This document shows positions 39,690 through 50,575 of a DNA stretch of 64,000 nucleotides, in pieces. Each line of letters starts with the position of its first letter. The first letter of the stretch is position 1. Source of the stretch: Periplaneta americana (lineage: Eukaryota > Arthropoda > Insecta > Blattodea > Blattidae); the NCBI RefSeq assembly GCF_040183065.1, contig NC_091119.1:102683274-102747273 (forward strand). Reading direction: 5' to 3'. Below the pieces are notes generated by a model. It was not told the origin of the DNA. It ran no database searches and worked only from the letters and a program-made list of their open reading frames with translations. The translations under genes were made by a program, and so were the position numbers.

Positions 39690-41365
39690 ATCACAATGAT
39701 GCTTTGCATCAATGCTAGGGAAACGAATGGCTTCACAATTGACGAAAAACACACCAGACGGAAGCATATTTGACACTCAATACAGCAGTTGGATCACAGT
39801 ATCAGGCTTTCTGACATGGTTGAAAGCATTTGTCAGGCTGAACATGGATTTGAATATCAACAGGATGCATCAGGCATTTAAAGAAAAGTATCCAGGAAGT
39901 GTGGTTAGTTATATAAGTTCTATGATAAAGTTTTCAATAAGGAGTTTCCAAATGCTTCATTTCATCGGCTAAGAACTGATACGTGCAAAACATGTGATGG
40001 TTCTGCTTGTGAAATTTCTTCAGTCAAAACAGACTCAGTCCCGTGATGTGAAAAGGTATCGAGACTTATGCCATACAAAATGTAAGGAAGTACTTGAGAC
40101 TGTTATGATGCACGTTTTCCACACAGTGAAACAACAGTAATGTCAGTTGATCTTCAGCAAGTGTTACTAGTTCCAAACCTTACCCACAGCAACATGTTTT
40201 ATAGCAGACAGCTCAACTGTTATGATTTAGGCTTACATGTTGCAGATCCTCATGATCGTGTTATGTGTATGTGGGATGAGAGCATTGCCTCTCGTGGGAC
40301 TAATGAAGTTGCATCGTGCTTATTGAAATTAATAAAAGGAGGGAATTTGAACAAGAGGAAATTAGTCATTTAGTCTGATAATTGCGCAGGTCAAAACAAA
40401 AATCGCGTAATGACTTTCCTTATTATGTCTTTGGTACATCATGACAGAAACATGGACATTACAGTGAAGTGAAGAGAAGCGAACAGAAACATTTGAAATG
40501 TGGATATGGAGAAGGATGCAGCATGTGAAATGGACAGAGTAAGAAACGAAGCTGTGTTGGAAAGACTGCAAGAAGAAAGAATGATGCTGAAACCGATCAG
40601 AAAGTGGAAAAGGAATTGGCTGGATCACTGGTTGAGAAAAAACTGCCTATTGAAGGATGCAGTGGAAGGGATGGTGAATGGAAGAAGAGTTCGGGGCAGA
40701 AGAAGATATCAGATGATAGACAACATTAAGATATATGGATCATATGCGGAGACAAAGAGGAAGGCAGAAAATAGGAAAGACTGGAGAATGCTGGGCTTGC
40801 AGTGAAAGAACTGCCCTTGGGCAGAACACTGTGAATGAATGAAATGCCCTTTGAGGAAGTTACACTAGAAGTTGCTTATAACGCTCACAGCTTCTTGATC
40901 TGTGACCGTGATTTTGGTCTTATTTAGATGAGAAAGAGAGTCTGCAAGGCATGCATTCCAAGAGATTTGCATTATGTTGTGGAAACTGCTCGACATCTTC
41001 AATGTCATGGAGATTGAATCTGATGATTTCTTCGACCTAAAATATGCTGCAGATTCTGTCATTACGACCTCAAAATGTGAGATCTCAAAATTAAATATGA
41101 TTCATGTAACTAAATAGTTACCAGGAAAGCTTCTTACCAAGAAAACTCACAGAAACCTAAAATGGAAGGTGATGAACATTATGAAGACAGGAAAACTTCC
41201 TACTAAGATAAGAGACACTTTACTGCATGTACTCCCACAACCTATGTTACCAGTTACTAAAATAGCAGATCTGAAAAACATGATATCGTTTCTACCAGAC
41301 TATGCAAAGGTTCTTTTTATGAAGAACTTTGCAGAAACTGAGTATTGGAACAGTAATCCTGAAAC
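39690..41365 (+). mobile_element. Element H: DNA-transposon-like gene, interrupted by LINE-C
   Basis: Plus-strand frames in order: MDLNINRMHQAFKEKYPGSV (39846-39905); FNKEFPNASFH, then RTDTCKTCDGSACEISSVKT (about 39930-40030); LSVDLQQVL-like, HSNMFYSRQLNCYDLGLHVA followed by CMWDESIASRGTNEVASCLL (40140-40330); LVISDNCAGQNKNRVMTFLI (40363-40425); then, after the LINE-C insertion, NAHSFLICDRDFGLI and RKACIPRDLHYVVETARH (40880-40990), and ISFLPDYAKVLFMKNF (41278-41330). 'DLQQ', 'SDNCAGQNKN' and 'CDRDF' may be DDE-type catalytic blocks of an insect transposase I have met without a firm name. Several frameshifts and stops. The first 140 bp (39702-39832, MASQLTKNTPDGSIFD) may be a separate pogo-like fragment. 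Confidence 0.6.
40490..40848 (+). mobile_element. LINE-C 3' end fragment inserted in element H
   Basis: The cleanest LINE-C end: a 101-codon frame with MLKPIRKWKRNWLDHWLRKN, CLLKDAVEGMVNGRRVRGRR, MIDNIKIYGSYAETKRKAEN and WRMLGLQ, then 'cttgggcagaacactgtgaatgaatgaa', a GAAT-type tail. Element H continues on both sides. The basic C-terminal domain has no known enzymatic role. Confidence 0.75.
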
Positions 41366-41367
41366 TA

Positions 41368-41763
41368 TAGTCCCGTCGCTTTAATTTCCGGCAGCCAATC
41401 GCGTTGCAGGTCGGTTACATTTAAACGCATGCATCTTGTGATTCACTGATGAAGACGCTATTCATTTCTTAAGGTTCGATAAATACTTAATACAATCGCC
41501 TGCCATTTTGGCTCTTTCCTTGGCGTTCACAGAAAGCATACGAAGACGCTGTCACTCAATTACAGTGCGTTTGATTTATTATCATAGGAGCTACGACATG
41601 ACAATGTTTAACAGTGTGGCAAATAGATTCCTCGTATGGTAGCTCGGCAACGAAAGAACAAAAATGGCGAATGATACTACCTACCTAGACTTTAAAGAGC
41701 CTTCACTTCCTAAGACATAAACAAAGAGGAGGAGTCACGCCGGGAATAACAGCATCACGACTA
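41368..41763. mobile_element. Probable MITE directly after element H
   Basis: The ends 'tagtcccgtcgctttaattt' and the reverse complement of the right end, 'tagtcgtgatgctgttattc', are similar over about 25 bp including CCGGC, and TA lies outside both. The 396-bp interior has no long frame but higher GC than its surroundings. The abrupt end of element H homology at about 41361 fits an insertion border. Confidence 0.45.
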
Positions 41764-42618
41764 TATAATAAGACTTTTTTTTTAGTCTACATGACCTTAT
41801 ATTATCACCCCTTTGTGATGTACATGTTGTAATACCTAACTACAAAACATAGCATTTGGAACACTATGAGTGAGATGTACAAGGTACTTAGAATATTCTA
41901 TAAGTTTCATTTTCTTATATTTTATTCTACATTCCAATTATCAAGAAAGTGTATTTAAGTCTTATACTAACATGTATCCTGTACAAACATGTGTCTATTT
42001 TGAACACAAAACGTTAAGTTAAAAAATTGAGAAGTTTTTATTGTCTCCTGTGAAATTTTCTGAATGGCACTTAGAACTTTTACCATTTCCACTCTTCAAA
42101 TAATAAAGAAGGCTTTTCTACATAACCGGTAGCTCGATTTTTGTACTTCCAACCTGATGTAATACTTGAAAGATTTCACTCTATTAGGTTTCTTCTCATT
42201 TCTCGTCCCGTGTTGTTTTATATCACTGGCACATATACCTTGTAAGAACCAGTCTTGCTGATCCTTGCTAGCAATATTTAAAGGCATTCAATTGTCATAT
42301 TCACCAGTTTTTTAATCCCTCAGACCTATTTGCCATATGCATATACGCAGCTCTCTAGGTTAGTTCTCAAGTGATTTTACATACCACATGTAAATATCAT
42401 GCATGACTGCACAAAACCGGCCATAGTTCATAATCAAATTGAGATATGAATAGGCCTATGTGGTTTTTTCAATTGTATTGCAGAGAGTATGTTTTTTACT
42501 GTCATAATGGTTATATTATGTTTAACCATTTCGAAAACTGAAATAAAGGAGTGAAGTAATGTAAATTCCATTCTACTAGAGCATTTAAATACCACTTTAG
42601 CGCTTAGTGCAGGGACTT
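41764..42618. other. No feature seen
   Basis: AT-rich; the minus-strand frames at 42096-42287 and 42434-42640 are not recognisable. Confidence 0.4.
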
Positions 42619-42621
42619 TTA

Positions 42622-42805
42622 GGGCAGTATTTATAGACATTTTTAGTGCGGGCTTTCGGTGGATTATTAGCGTTTTTTCATATTCATAAACCAGTGTTAG
42701 TGATAGGATATGATTTGAATTCTGTACTAGTAACCACAGCCGGATAGCCGGGGCTAGCTTAGTACGCTCGTAGCGCGTGCTACGAAATGTCTATGAATAC
42801 CACCC
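42622..42805. mobile_element. PIF/Harbinger-like MITE
   Basis: TTA duplications (42619-42621 and 42806-42808) flank ends 'gggcagtatttatagacatt' and the mirror 'gggtggtattcatagacatt', identical at 17 of 20 positions. The interior contains 'acgctcgtagcgcgtgct'. 184 bp, non-coding. Confidence 0.75.
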
Positions 42806-43253
42806 TTAAATACCTTGTTGTCGGATTAAACCCTCTTTCTGGCATTTGCAGTCTTCACTATTCACTTTTTAGGAACATTCTTACCACTGTGGTTCATATG
42901 TTCTCCACCATGAATTCTGGCCTTTTCAACATTTCTTCTATATTCCGAAGAATGTTTTGTTCTTTTCTTGCTATAAACACCAGTGAACACACATGCAACT
43001 GGACGTGTATAGTACTGTACTCAGATAAAGAGCAGTTCTGCAGTAGTGCCAACTGTTTCCTGTTTATTGGAAAAACAACTGAAATCCTGCACTTCAGATG
43101 AATATTGATGCCTTGTGCTTCACAGTATTAACTGTCACTTCGGTTGTTTTTCTGCTCAGACTGATGTATCTATGTGTGACGCAGTCATTACAATGCTCCA
43201 CTTATTTTCAACCAAAATGTGACTTAGAGTGTTTTTATAATCAGTATTTACTT

Positions 43254-43560
43254 GATTACACCACAGTTCACTGTTCCTGATCACTTAGCCATGTGTGGAA
43301 CTTTCTCGATATGTTACAGTCAACTATTCCTGACTACTTATCTCTGTGGAAAGCTTTGATGTACTGTACTGCAATCAACGGCTCCTGATAACTGAACTTT
43401 GGGTAGAATTCATCTGTATTACAATCCACTGTTCTAGGTCACTTATCTGTGCACGTAATTTTCTCTTTGTGCTACAATTTACTGCTTTCCATGCCTTACC
43501 TGTGCATAGAACTTCCTTGCTGCATTACAGCCCAACAGCTTGGACTCCACTGCACTTCTC
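43254..43560. repeat. Degenerate minisatellite, period about 53 bp
   Basis: Unit starts recur near 43254, 43312, 43366, 43419, 43471 and 43522 with the pattern 'g-ttaca-tcca-ctgttcctg-tcacttatctgtg'. About six diverged units. The frames at 43098-43280 and 43346-43573 ride on it and are not convincing genes. Confidence 0.6.
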
Positions 43561-44442
43561 ACTTTATCAATAACGGAATCTTCGTGTAGAAAGTGCACTT
43601 CATGTTTGGCTGGGTGGACATTCACATCCACATTCCTAGGGTCCAACTACAGACTCATGTATATTAATGGTTGACGTTCTTGTGGGATGTACATCTGCTC
43701 AAAGGTCTTCTTCAATGCTGCCAACATGTTATAAACGTCAATTTGTTACAATTTGTACATTTGTTTACTGATGCTGCAGCAATAGAGAAAACAAATAGGA
43801 GTTCAATCTTGGCTAAAGGCAACAGATTTTTAGGTGGCAAAAATTTTAAATGTGACTATCATGTGATGAAGAAATAAAGCAGATGACCTACGTAATATAT
43901 TTACTTTATGTACCAAAAAAAGCTATTTACTGTATGTAAAAAAAAAAAAAACAAGTTTTTCGTTCATAAATTAAAATGAATAAAGGCAACATTTTCATCT
44001 GTATTACTAATTCTGGAGAAAGAGACCACAAATTACAAATTCACTGTTAAGTACTCAGCACAAAAGTAAGCCACCAACCAATTTCGCATGGACTTGGTAA
44101 AATTTAAATCTGAAAATTCCTGAATGGAAAATTAATGCTGTAGCTATTTAGAATACAATACTACAATTTAAGTGTAAATCCAAGTTTAATTCACTTACAA
44201 TGGGAGAGGAGGTTAGAATTAGGCACCTGGGTATTCACAGTGTTGACATTTCCATTTCAGAACTACATAAGGTTCCATCTTCAGAGCAGACAGGTAGTCA
44301 ACTACTCTGTTTGGACTCATTATGTCTGACAAATCTGGATCACTGAGCCAAAGTCTAAAGACGAATATGGGAGAGGAGATTTATTTTAACTTCTCTAAAC
44401 ACTACAGTCCATAAAAGCTTATTTCTGTTCTGTTTTGCAGCC

Positions 44443-44496
44443 CCATGAGACAGCTGCAGTCTCAATCAAGATGCATCCACAGGGACAACTTTAGTG
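44443..44496 (+). CDS. Candidate terminal coding exon of the unidentified host gene
   Basis: A very strong acceptor (ttctgttctgttttgcag) opens in phase 0, matching the phase-0 donor at 36450, and reads PHETAAVSIKMHPQGQL before TAG. The complete model is about 115 residues (10 + 1 + 49 + 1 + 37 + 17). The short terminal exon followed by a GC-richer 3' UTR is gene-like. Function unknown; homology unrecognised. Confidence 0.4.
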
Positions 44497-44785
44497 CAGC
44501 AAGGAACTTGCTTGGCGAGGAGTAGAGTAGATGCAAGAGGAGCTGCACAAACTATCAGCAACGTTCATGTGCACTCGGCTTCGCTTGATGACATTTCGAG
44601 TGAGATTTATCACAGCGCATGTAACGTAACGTGAACCTTGTTGCAGAGTAACTAATAACACAACATGATTGAAAAAAACCTACCCCCCACCCTATCTCTC
44701 GCCATGCAATATTGATGTAAATCAGAACGTGTAGTATTACAAACTGTAATGGAACATGTTTAATAAAGTTCCTTACAAAAAATAT
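44497..44785 (+). promoter_or_regulatory. Candidate 3' UTR with poly(A) signal
   Basis: After the stop, about 265 bp of mixed sequence leads to AATAAA at 44762-44767, a dozen bases before an A-rich site and a (CT)n repeat (44786-44803). This fits cleavage and polyadenylation about 15-20 bp past the signal. Confidence 0.4.
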
Positions 44786-44939
44786 TCTCTCTCTCTCTCT
44801 CTCCTGCTGTTCTGTGGTTTTTAGTTAGAAATTACATTAATTAAATGTCACAATAGAGGCTCCTTTAGTGCTAAACTGGCGTTAATTACATAAAATTAGA
44901 GCCTACATGTTGAAGTACAAAATCTATACCAAAGAACAG

Positions 44940-45035
44940 GAATGAAATCATACGACAGAATTCCAGAACAGCCACAAGGTTGACTTAGTCATCTATCAAA
45001 TAGAGTACCGGGTCTTTCCTGGGGATAAAACGCGA
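44940..45035. repeat. Fragment of the SINE-like repeat at 23458-23727
   Basis: Shares 'cagaattccagaacagcc', 'aggttgacttagtcatctat' and 'gagtaccgggtctttcctgg' with the longer copy, in the same orientation. Confidence 0.5.
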
Positions 45036-45700
45036 TCATAACTATATAAAACACAGAATATTTAATGCTCACGTTGGCTTCTACCCGCTCTGCACAATAC
45101 GAACAGCTCAAGACCATGCTTTCGAATCGCCCTGTAATCGGCATTAGGTGGTTCATAGCAGCAAGTTCTTCTTGCATCTACTCATTTTCTTGGATTAGGG
45201 TACTTTTGCAAGCCCTGACACTTCCTTCCTAATTGAGCACAGTATTCCTATCAACACTGCTCTCAATCAGAGTTCAATCCATGAACCTGAGATAACCTAA
45301 ACACTAAACTAGAAAAACCAGTTATTTACCAGACTATTTCTTGCAACAACAAAGAAACTGTACTAAACTGAAAAGTAATGAAATCACTATTATCATAATT
45401 TGTTAGCCAAAAAAAGAGAGTAGCAATATGACAATGAGACGACTTCATCGTGTCTTAGTAATCGAATACTTAATGTTTAAAATGAAATCTGAATTAACAA
45501 AACTGATTACATGAACATGTGTTATCAATTACTATGTGCCATACCACTTGAGCTGCTAAGACACGAGTAAGAAGTCTCTACTTCGGAACACTTACGAGGC
45601 ACATCCAGAAAGTAAGTTTCCCGATTTTTTCCCCTTGAAAGTAAACGTAATTAGCCGTGTCAATTGCGCATGCGTAACAGATCTATGACGTATCAATCAT

Positions 45701-46757
45701 ATGCCAGCCGGACAGGTCCCGCCTGGTGCCAGTAGCGTGGCAGCAGTGGTCCGAAATGGAAGCCTTATTCCTTCTCCCACCACCTGCGAGGTTTGGACGG
45801 TGATAAAGTTCTTTAATGCACAAAGCATTGCGCCAATTGAAATTCATCGGCAGCTCTGTCAGGTCTATGGGCCGAACATCATGAGTAAGCAGATGGTGCG
45901 TCGCTGGTGTAGGCAGTTTTCCGAAGGTCGTCAAAGTGTCCAAGATGAAGAGCGCAGTGGGCGACCGTCCCTCATCAATGATGATCGTGTTGAGCTGATG
46001 CAGCAGTGCATCATGGAGAACCGTCGCTTCACGATTACGGAGCTGAGCAGCCATTTTCCGCAGATATCGCGATCCTTGTTGCATGAGATTGTCACTAAGC
46101 ACCTGCTATTCAAAAAAGTGTGTGCCAGGTGGGTGCCGAAAAACCTGACACCCGAACACAAAATGCAACGTTTAGGAGCAGCACTGACATTTCTGCAACG
46201 GTATCATGATGACGGCGACGAGTTCCTCGACAGGATTGTCACGGGCGATGAGACTTGGATTTCGCACTTCACCCCGGAAACCAAGCAGCAGTCAATGCAT
46301 TGGCGGCATAGTGGATCTCCGGTCAGGACGAAATTCAAACAGACGCTGTCGGTACGAAAAGTGATGTGCACGGTGTTCTGGGACAGGAAGGGCATTCTGC
46401 TCATTGACTTCCTTCCAGTGAACGCTGACCGTTACTGTGAAACACTGCGAAAATTGCGACGTGCCATTCAAAATAAGAGGCGTGGAATGCTTACTGCAGG
46501 TGTTGTGCTCCTCCATGACAATGCTCGTCCACATACGGCTCGGCGCACAGCAGCTGTTTTGACGGAATTTGGCTGGGAATTGTTTGATCACCCACCCTAC
46601 AGTCCTGATCTTGCTCCCAGCGATTTTCACGTTTTCTTGCACCTCAAGAAATTCCTGTCCTCCAGTGAGCATTTTGGCAACGAAAGAGCTGAAGATGTCT
46701 GTCACACGCTGGTTCTATTTACAGGCGGCAGAGTTCTACGAAAGAGGGATACAAAAG
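45701..46757 (+). pseudogene. mariner transposase (DD34D), interrupted near its C-terminus
   Basis: It carries an N-terminal helix-turn-helix region (EIHRQLCQVYGPNIMSKQMV), a linker (GRQSVQDEERSGRPS), and the catalytic core with VTGDETWISHF, LLHDNARPHTA and YSPDLAPSDFH. I count 34 residues between the second and third catalytic Asp, the mariner DD34D signature. The family cuts and pastes the element at TA. The frame runs into the LINE insert after GIQKL and should continue with YDKCLNSDGGYVEK and a TAG at 47174. The apparent start at 45701 may extend the true N-terminus by some residues. Confidence 0.85.
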
Positions 46758-47130
46758 TTGTTGTTGTTTTCTAATGCCAGGCATTTGACAATGAAGTCAT
46801 TTGACCTCTTGCACTCCAATATTTTTCAAAGATATTATCATGACCAGCCACTGAAGCACAGATTTTGAGATGTTCCGAATCCATTTCTTGGTTTGAGTTG
46901 CACAATGGACAGTTAGGGGACTGATATATTCAAATTCTATGCAGGTGTTTGGCCAAACAATCATGGCCTGTTGCCAATCTAAATGCAGCTACAGACGATT
47001 TTCGTGGTAAATCGGGAATTAACTGTGGATTTTGATGCAGAAAGTTCTATTTTTTCCCTTGGGATTGTGTTATTAAATTTTGTTTGTTGAAGTCTAAGTA
47101 TGTAGATTTAATAAATCTTTTCACAGAGTA
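46758..47130 (-). mobile_element. LINE-F1 3' end inserted in mariner
   Basis: Begins with (TTG)n, the complement of a (CAA)n 3' tail, then 'tctaatgccaggcatttgac', and ends 'aatcttttcacagagta'. It is colinear with 56482-56857. The insertion removed or replaced about three codons of the transposase. 5'-truncated. Confidence 0.8.
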
Positions 47131-47330
47131 ATACGACAAGTGTCTCAATTCTGATGGTGGCTATGTTGAAAAATAGCTGAAACATTGCTGTACCTGTTGC
47201 CAATAAATGTTTTCCTGAAAGTGTGTGTTCTTTTTTTTTAAAAAATAGGGAAACTTACTTTCTGGATGCGCCTCGTATTTCAAATACATTATTTGGTTCT
47301 AGTTATATTTATGCAGTTAAATTCAGCTAT

Positions 47331-47490
47331 AATGGCTGGGGGATCATCATTCTGCCGTCACACCCGTACTGGTTGGATGACTATTCACCTTTACTGTGGC
47401 ATGTGGGCATGAGGCCAGCAGTCCAGCTGATTGACCATAAGCCTTGGTCCTCCGTGGGTTGTTGCATCACAGATTTATTTTATTTATAGT
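47331..47490 (+). repeat. SINE fragment related to 30122-30500
   Basis: 'gaggccagcagtccagctga', 'ttgaccataagcc' and 'ctccgtgggttgttgcatca' mirror the body of the minus-strand SINE at 30168-30240; a weak (TTTA) tail follows. The tRNA head is lost. Confidence 0.5.
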
Positions 47491-48774
47491 TATATTTATA
47501 GTAAAAATAATGCAACCAGAGGAGATGTATTAGTTGGCATAAACTAATTTTCTGAGTTTGTATTTGGAGGAAGCTGGACATATGAGACTTGAATTAACTT
47601 ATAATAATTAACAGGAAAACTCTGTTGACAGCTGTACTACTTGGTGAGCTGCAAACCTATAGGGGGGTGGGAGTGTACACAAGACATTTGAATGGCCTGA
47701 ACTCAATTAGGTATCCCAAGTGTACAGTATAATTATATTACCGCCAACACTGTCTCTCTACTCAGAGTGTTCTTGTAAAATTATCTCAAAGAGCAATCGT
47801 GAACACTGATAACAGAAATCGAATATATAAAACAAAACAGAGATTCAAAACAAGTGAACTCCTATAAAAATTTGAGAATATTTCACTTCCGGTTGTTTCA
47901 ATGCACACAAACAATAAAATTAACATTATCACAACACAAGAGATATATTCAACAATTAAAATCAAGCATATTTCAAGTCATTATGTTTCATGGCAGAAAA
48001 AAGACATAATTTATTATTGCTATGCTGTTTGAATGATTTTAATACACACAACATTTGTATCATGTCACAGAATGTGTGAGTGCATTATGTGAGGGGTATA
48101 AAAAACTGTGACTTAAGAAGGTTCAGTTATGTAAATCAAGAGTGTAGGCTATATTCAGGGAGGTCGTGCAGTAAGTGTTAGTGATTGTTAATACGCGACA
48201 GTTTGTGCTAAATACGACTAAGAAACCAAAACAAGAACACCAAGGCAATGCCATACTAACTGTGCACGGCCAAAGGGCTGTACGAAAGGAAGAGCTTACA
48301 AGTGGTAGTGGATTTAACACTCTGCAGGCGAAGAGCATATTGATCAACTATGTCAGACATACGCGCCCAGCAGTCCCCACCATCTGAGGAGAAGATACAA
48401 AAGCAAGACGTCTGCCCTATATGTAAACTAAACATTGATGTTATCAGAAACAGCAGCAGAATGCAACAGATTAGCCTGCGTAATGAGCCAAACAGAGTAG
48501 GCGACCCCTCTGGTCTTACTTATTTGCTCTGACCTGTATGTAGTACCAAAATGTTGTGGAATATATCCGAAAGCTTAATTTTGAGGCACAAAATTGTTTC
48601 GAAGCAGGTGTGTAGGGAAGTGAGTGATGTACAAATGTACACAGTACAGCCTTACAGTGGAGTGTTTAATAAGTGAGTACCAGAAACATTTATGCAGAAA
48701 GTGACCTCATCAAGATGACTCACCAATGGAGTAAGTAATAGAAAGCTGATTTAATGTGAGTGTTAAACAGAATC
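47491..48774. other. No feature seen
   Basis: Frames at 48123-48347 (minus), 48175-48387 and 48350-48532 (plus) are short and unrecognised. One contains CPICKLNIDV, not enough to call a zinc finger. Confidence 0.35.
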
Positions 48775-49343
48775 CCTGTATTGTGGGTCTCTATCACCAC
48801 TGTATGGCGCGTCCTCAGGTTGCGGATAGAGGAGATGGCCTCCAGATATGGTGTGGTCCTCCAGCTTGGGGGTTGGCTAACAAACCATCACCATAAAAAA
48901 CAGCTTGTTACGAAACCCCAAAATAAGCTTGGACTCTCACTTTGAGAGAGGAACAGAAGTTAAGGGTGCTTGAGAATAAGGTGCTTAGGGAAATATTTAG
49001 AGCAAAGAGGGATGAAGTTACAGAAGAATGGAGAAAGTTACACAACGCACAACTGCACGCATTTTATTCTTCACCTGACATAATTAGGAACATTAAATCC
49101 AGACGTTTGAGATGGATAGGGCATGTAGCACATATGGGCGAATCCAGAAATGCATACACAGTGTTAGTTGGGAGACTGGAGAGAAAAAGATCTTTGGGGA
49201 GGCTGAGACATTGATGAGAGGATAATATTAAAATGAATTTGAGGGAGGTGAGATATGATTGTGGAGACTGAATTAATCTTGCTCAGGATAAGGACCGATA
49301 ATGGGCTTATGTGAGGGTGGCAATGAACCTCCGGGTTCCTTAA
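48775..49343 (+). mobile_element. LINE-B copy with a second, independent internal deletion
   Basis: It starts with the same leader as copy 1 ('tgtattgtgggtctctatc'), keeps about 150 bp of it, then jumps at about 48928 to 'ggactctcactttgagagag', well before the copy-1 junction on the 3' side. It encodes EEQKLRVLENKVLREIFRAK and the RLRWIGHVAHMGESRNAY block with extra stops. It ends at 'gggttccttaa' without the AAGT tail. No target duplication seen. Confidence 0.75.
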
Positions 49344-50394
49344 CCTTTAAGAGCCGAGCTACCATTATAGTGGTATAGCTAGTATTATGATCATGACATG
49401 ATATTATATAAAATACATTACAGGTGATATCTTTCAGTTGTATGAACACTAATAAGTACAATAAAACTATTAAAGATGTTAGTTATAGTCTCCATCTTCA
49501 GTGACTAATTACCATGACAGCAAAACGAAAGCAATTATAATTAATCTCTTGTTTAGTTATATTTCAAAGATTAAAAAGTGACAAATGGAAAAATAGAAGA
49601 TATCATAAGTTGTGATACTTTATAAAAGTCTTTCACTGATTAGAAAAGTTAAAAATATAAAGTATAATTGATTTCTAAATAAGCAATACTGTTATGTCTT
49701 CTATATATGCATATAACATTTAAAAATGATATAAGAAATTATAATAATGTATGAGATTGAATAAAAATGTGATAATAGAACTGACATGTTAAAAAGTTAA
49801 AATCTTATAATATATGTACATTCTTCTGATAAAAAGTTTACACAGATCATATTTAAAAAATAAAAATAAAAGGAGAATGGACAAAATTGCGACTTGGATG
49901 AATGACTCACCGGTGTGGTTCAGGTGATCGAACCGTGTTGTTGCTTGGCTTGAGGGAAGGACAGACTAATACTACGTTAGTCTTTTCCTATTCAAATCGG
50001 AAGTAATATAAAGGTCAAAGAGAATGTTTTTTTCATAAATTGCTTTTTCATTCAAATTATGAGAATTAATGAATTTGTCTTTGTATATTTCAATAGACTC
50101 CAGAATATTTAATAATTTACCTTTCCTATTCATATGTAAAATTTCCATGTCTGAGTTAATGTCTGTAAAAGTAATGTTGATTATTGGATATGTGTTCACT
50201 GAAAGCACAATGAGAAATTTCATGGGAGATATTTCTATGTTCTTTATATCTTATAAATTATGTTATAAATTGTATATGATACATAAAATACGTTGATATT
50301 CTTTAATTTCATACAACATTAAGGACACTGCATTTGATTACAATAATTAAAAAATCCCCCCCCCAAAAGGAACAAAATCATTTCAACTGCAGTC
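49344..50394. other. No feature seen
   Basis: Very AT-rich. The 83-codon minus-strand frame at 49972-50223 (IINITFTDINSDMEILHMNR) is protein-like but unrecognised; it resembles the short non-catalytic tail found in some LINE or Penelope remnants. Confidence 0.35.
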
Positions 50395-50575
50395 AACTGA
50401 AACTCCGTATGCGTACCATTACACTGACTGTTTTACATGGGTCCTCCCCATCCTTTACCACAGACTCAATTGACTGCAGTGACTAGGACGCGAACCTGTG
50501 ATCTTAGGCACGATATGCTGGCCGGACATAGCTTGTGCACCTTAAACCACTCGGCTAACGAACCCAACACGAATT
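50395..50575 (-). repeat. tRNA-derived SINE head
   Basis: Minus strand 'gggttcgttagccgagtggt' (A box as in Leu/Ser tRNAs) and 'cacaggttcgcgtcctagtc' (B box) with an enlarged variable region. The 3' part runs into a body without closing an acceptor stem, so it is a SINE rather than a tRNA gene. Confidence 0.55.

Larger units (their letters stand above)
45595..47275 (+). mobile_element. mariner transposon, nearly complete, split by a LINE end
   Basis: Terminal inverted repeats of about 28 bp ('cgaggcacatccagaaagta' ... and the mirror of 'cgaggcgcatccagaaagta' ...), one mismatch in the first 28, each flanked by TA (45593-45594 and 47276-47277). The transposase lies at 45701-46757 and resumes at 47132-47176. 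The intervening 373 bp is the 3' end of LINE-F1. Everything else needed for a mariner is present. Confidence 0.9.

Noticed and set aside
48350..48532. Zinc finger suggested by CPICKLNIDV
   Set aside because: Only one C-X2-C pair with no partner histidines in a 60-codon frame.
50484..50572. Possible functional tRNA-Leu/Ser gene (minus strand)
   Set aside because: A and B boxes are present but the acceptor stem does not close and the sequence continues into a SINE body.
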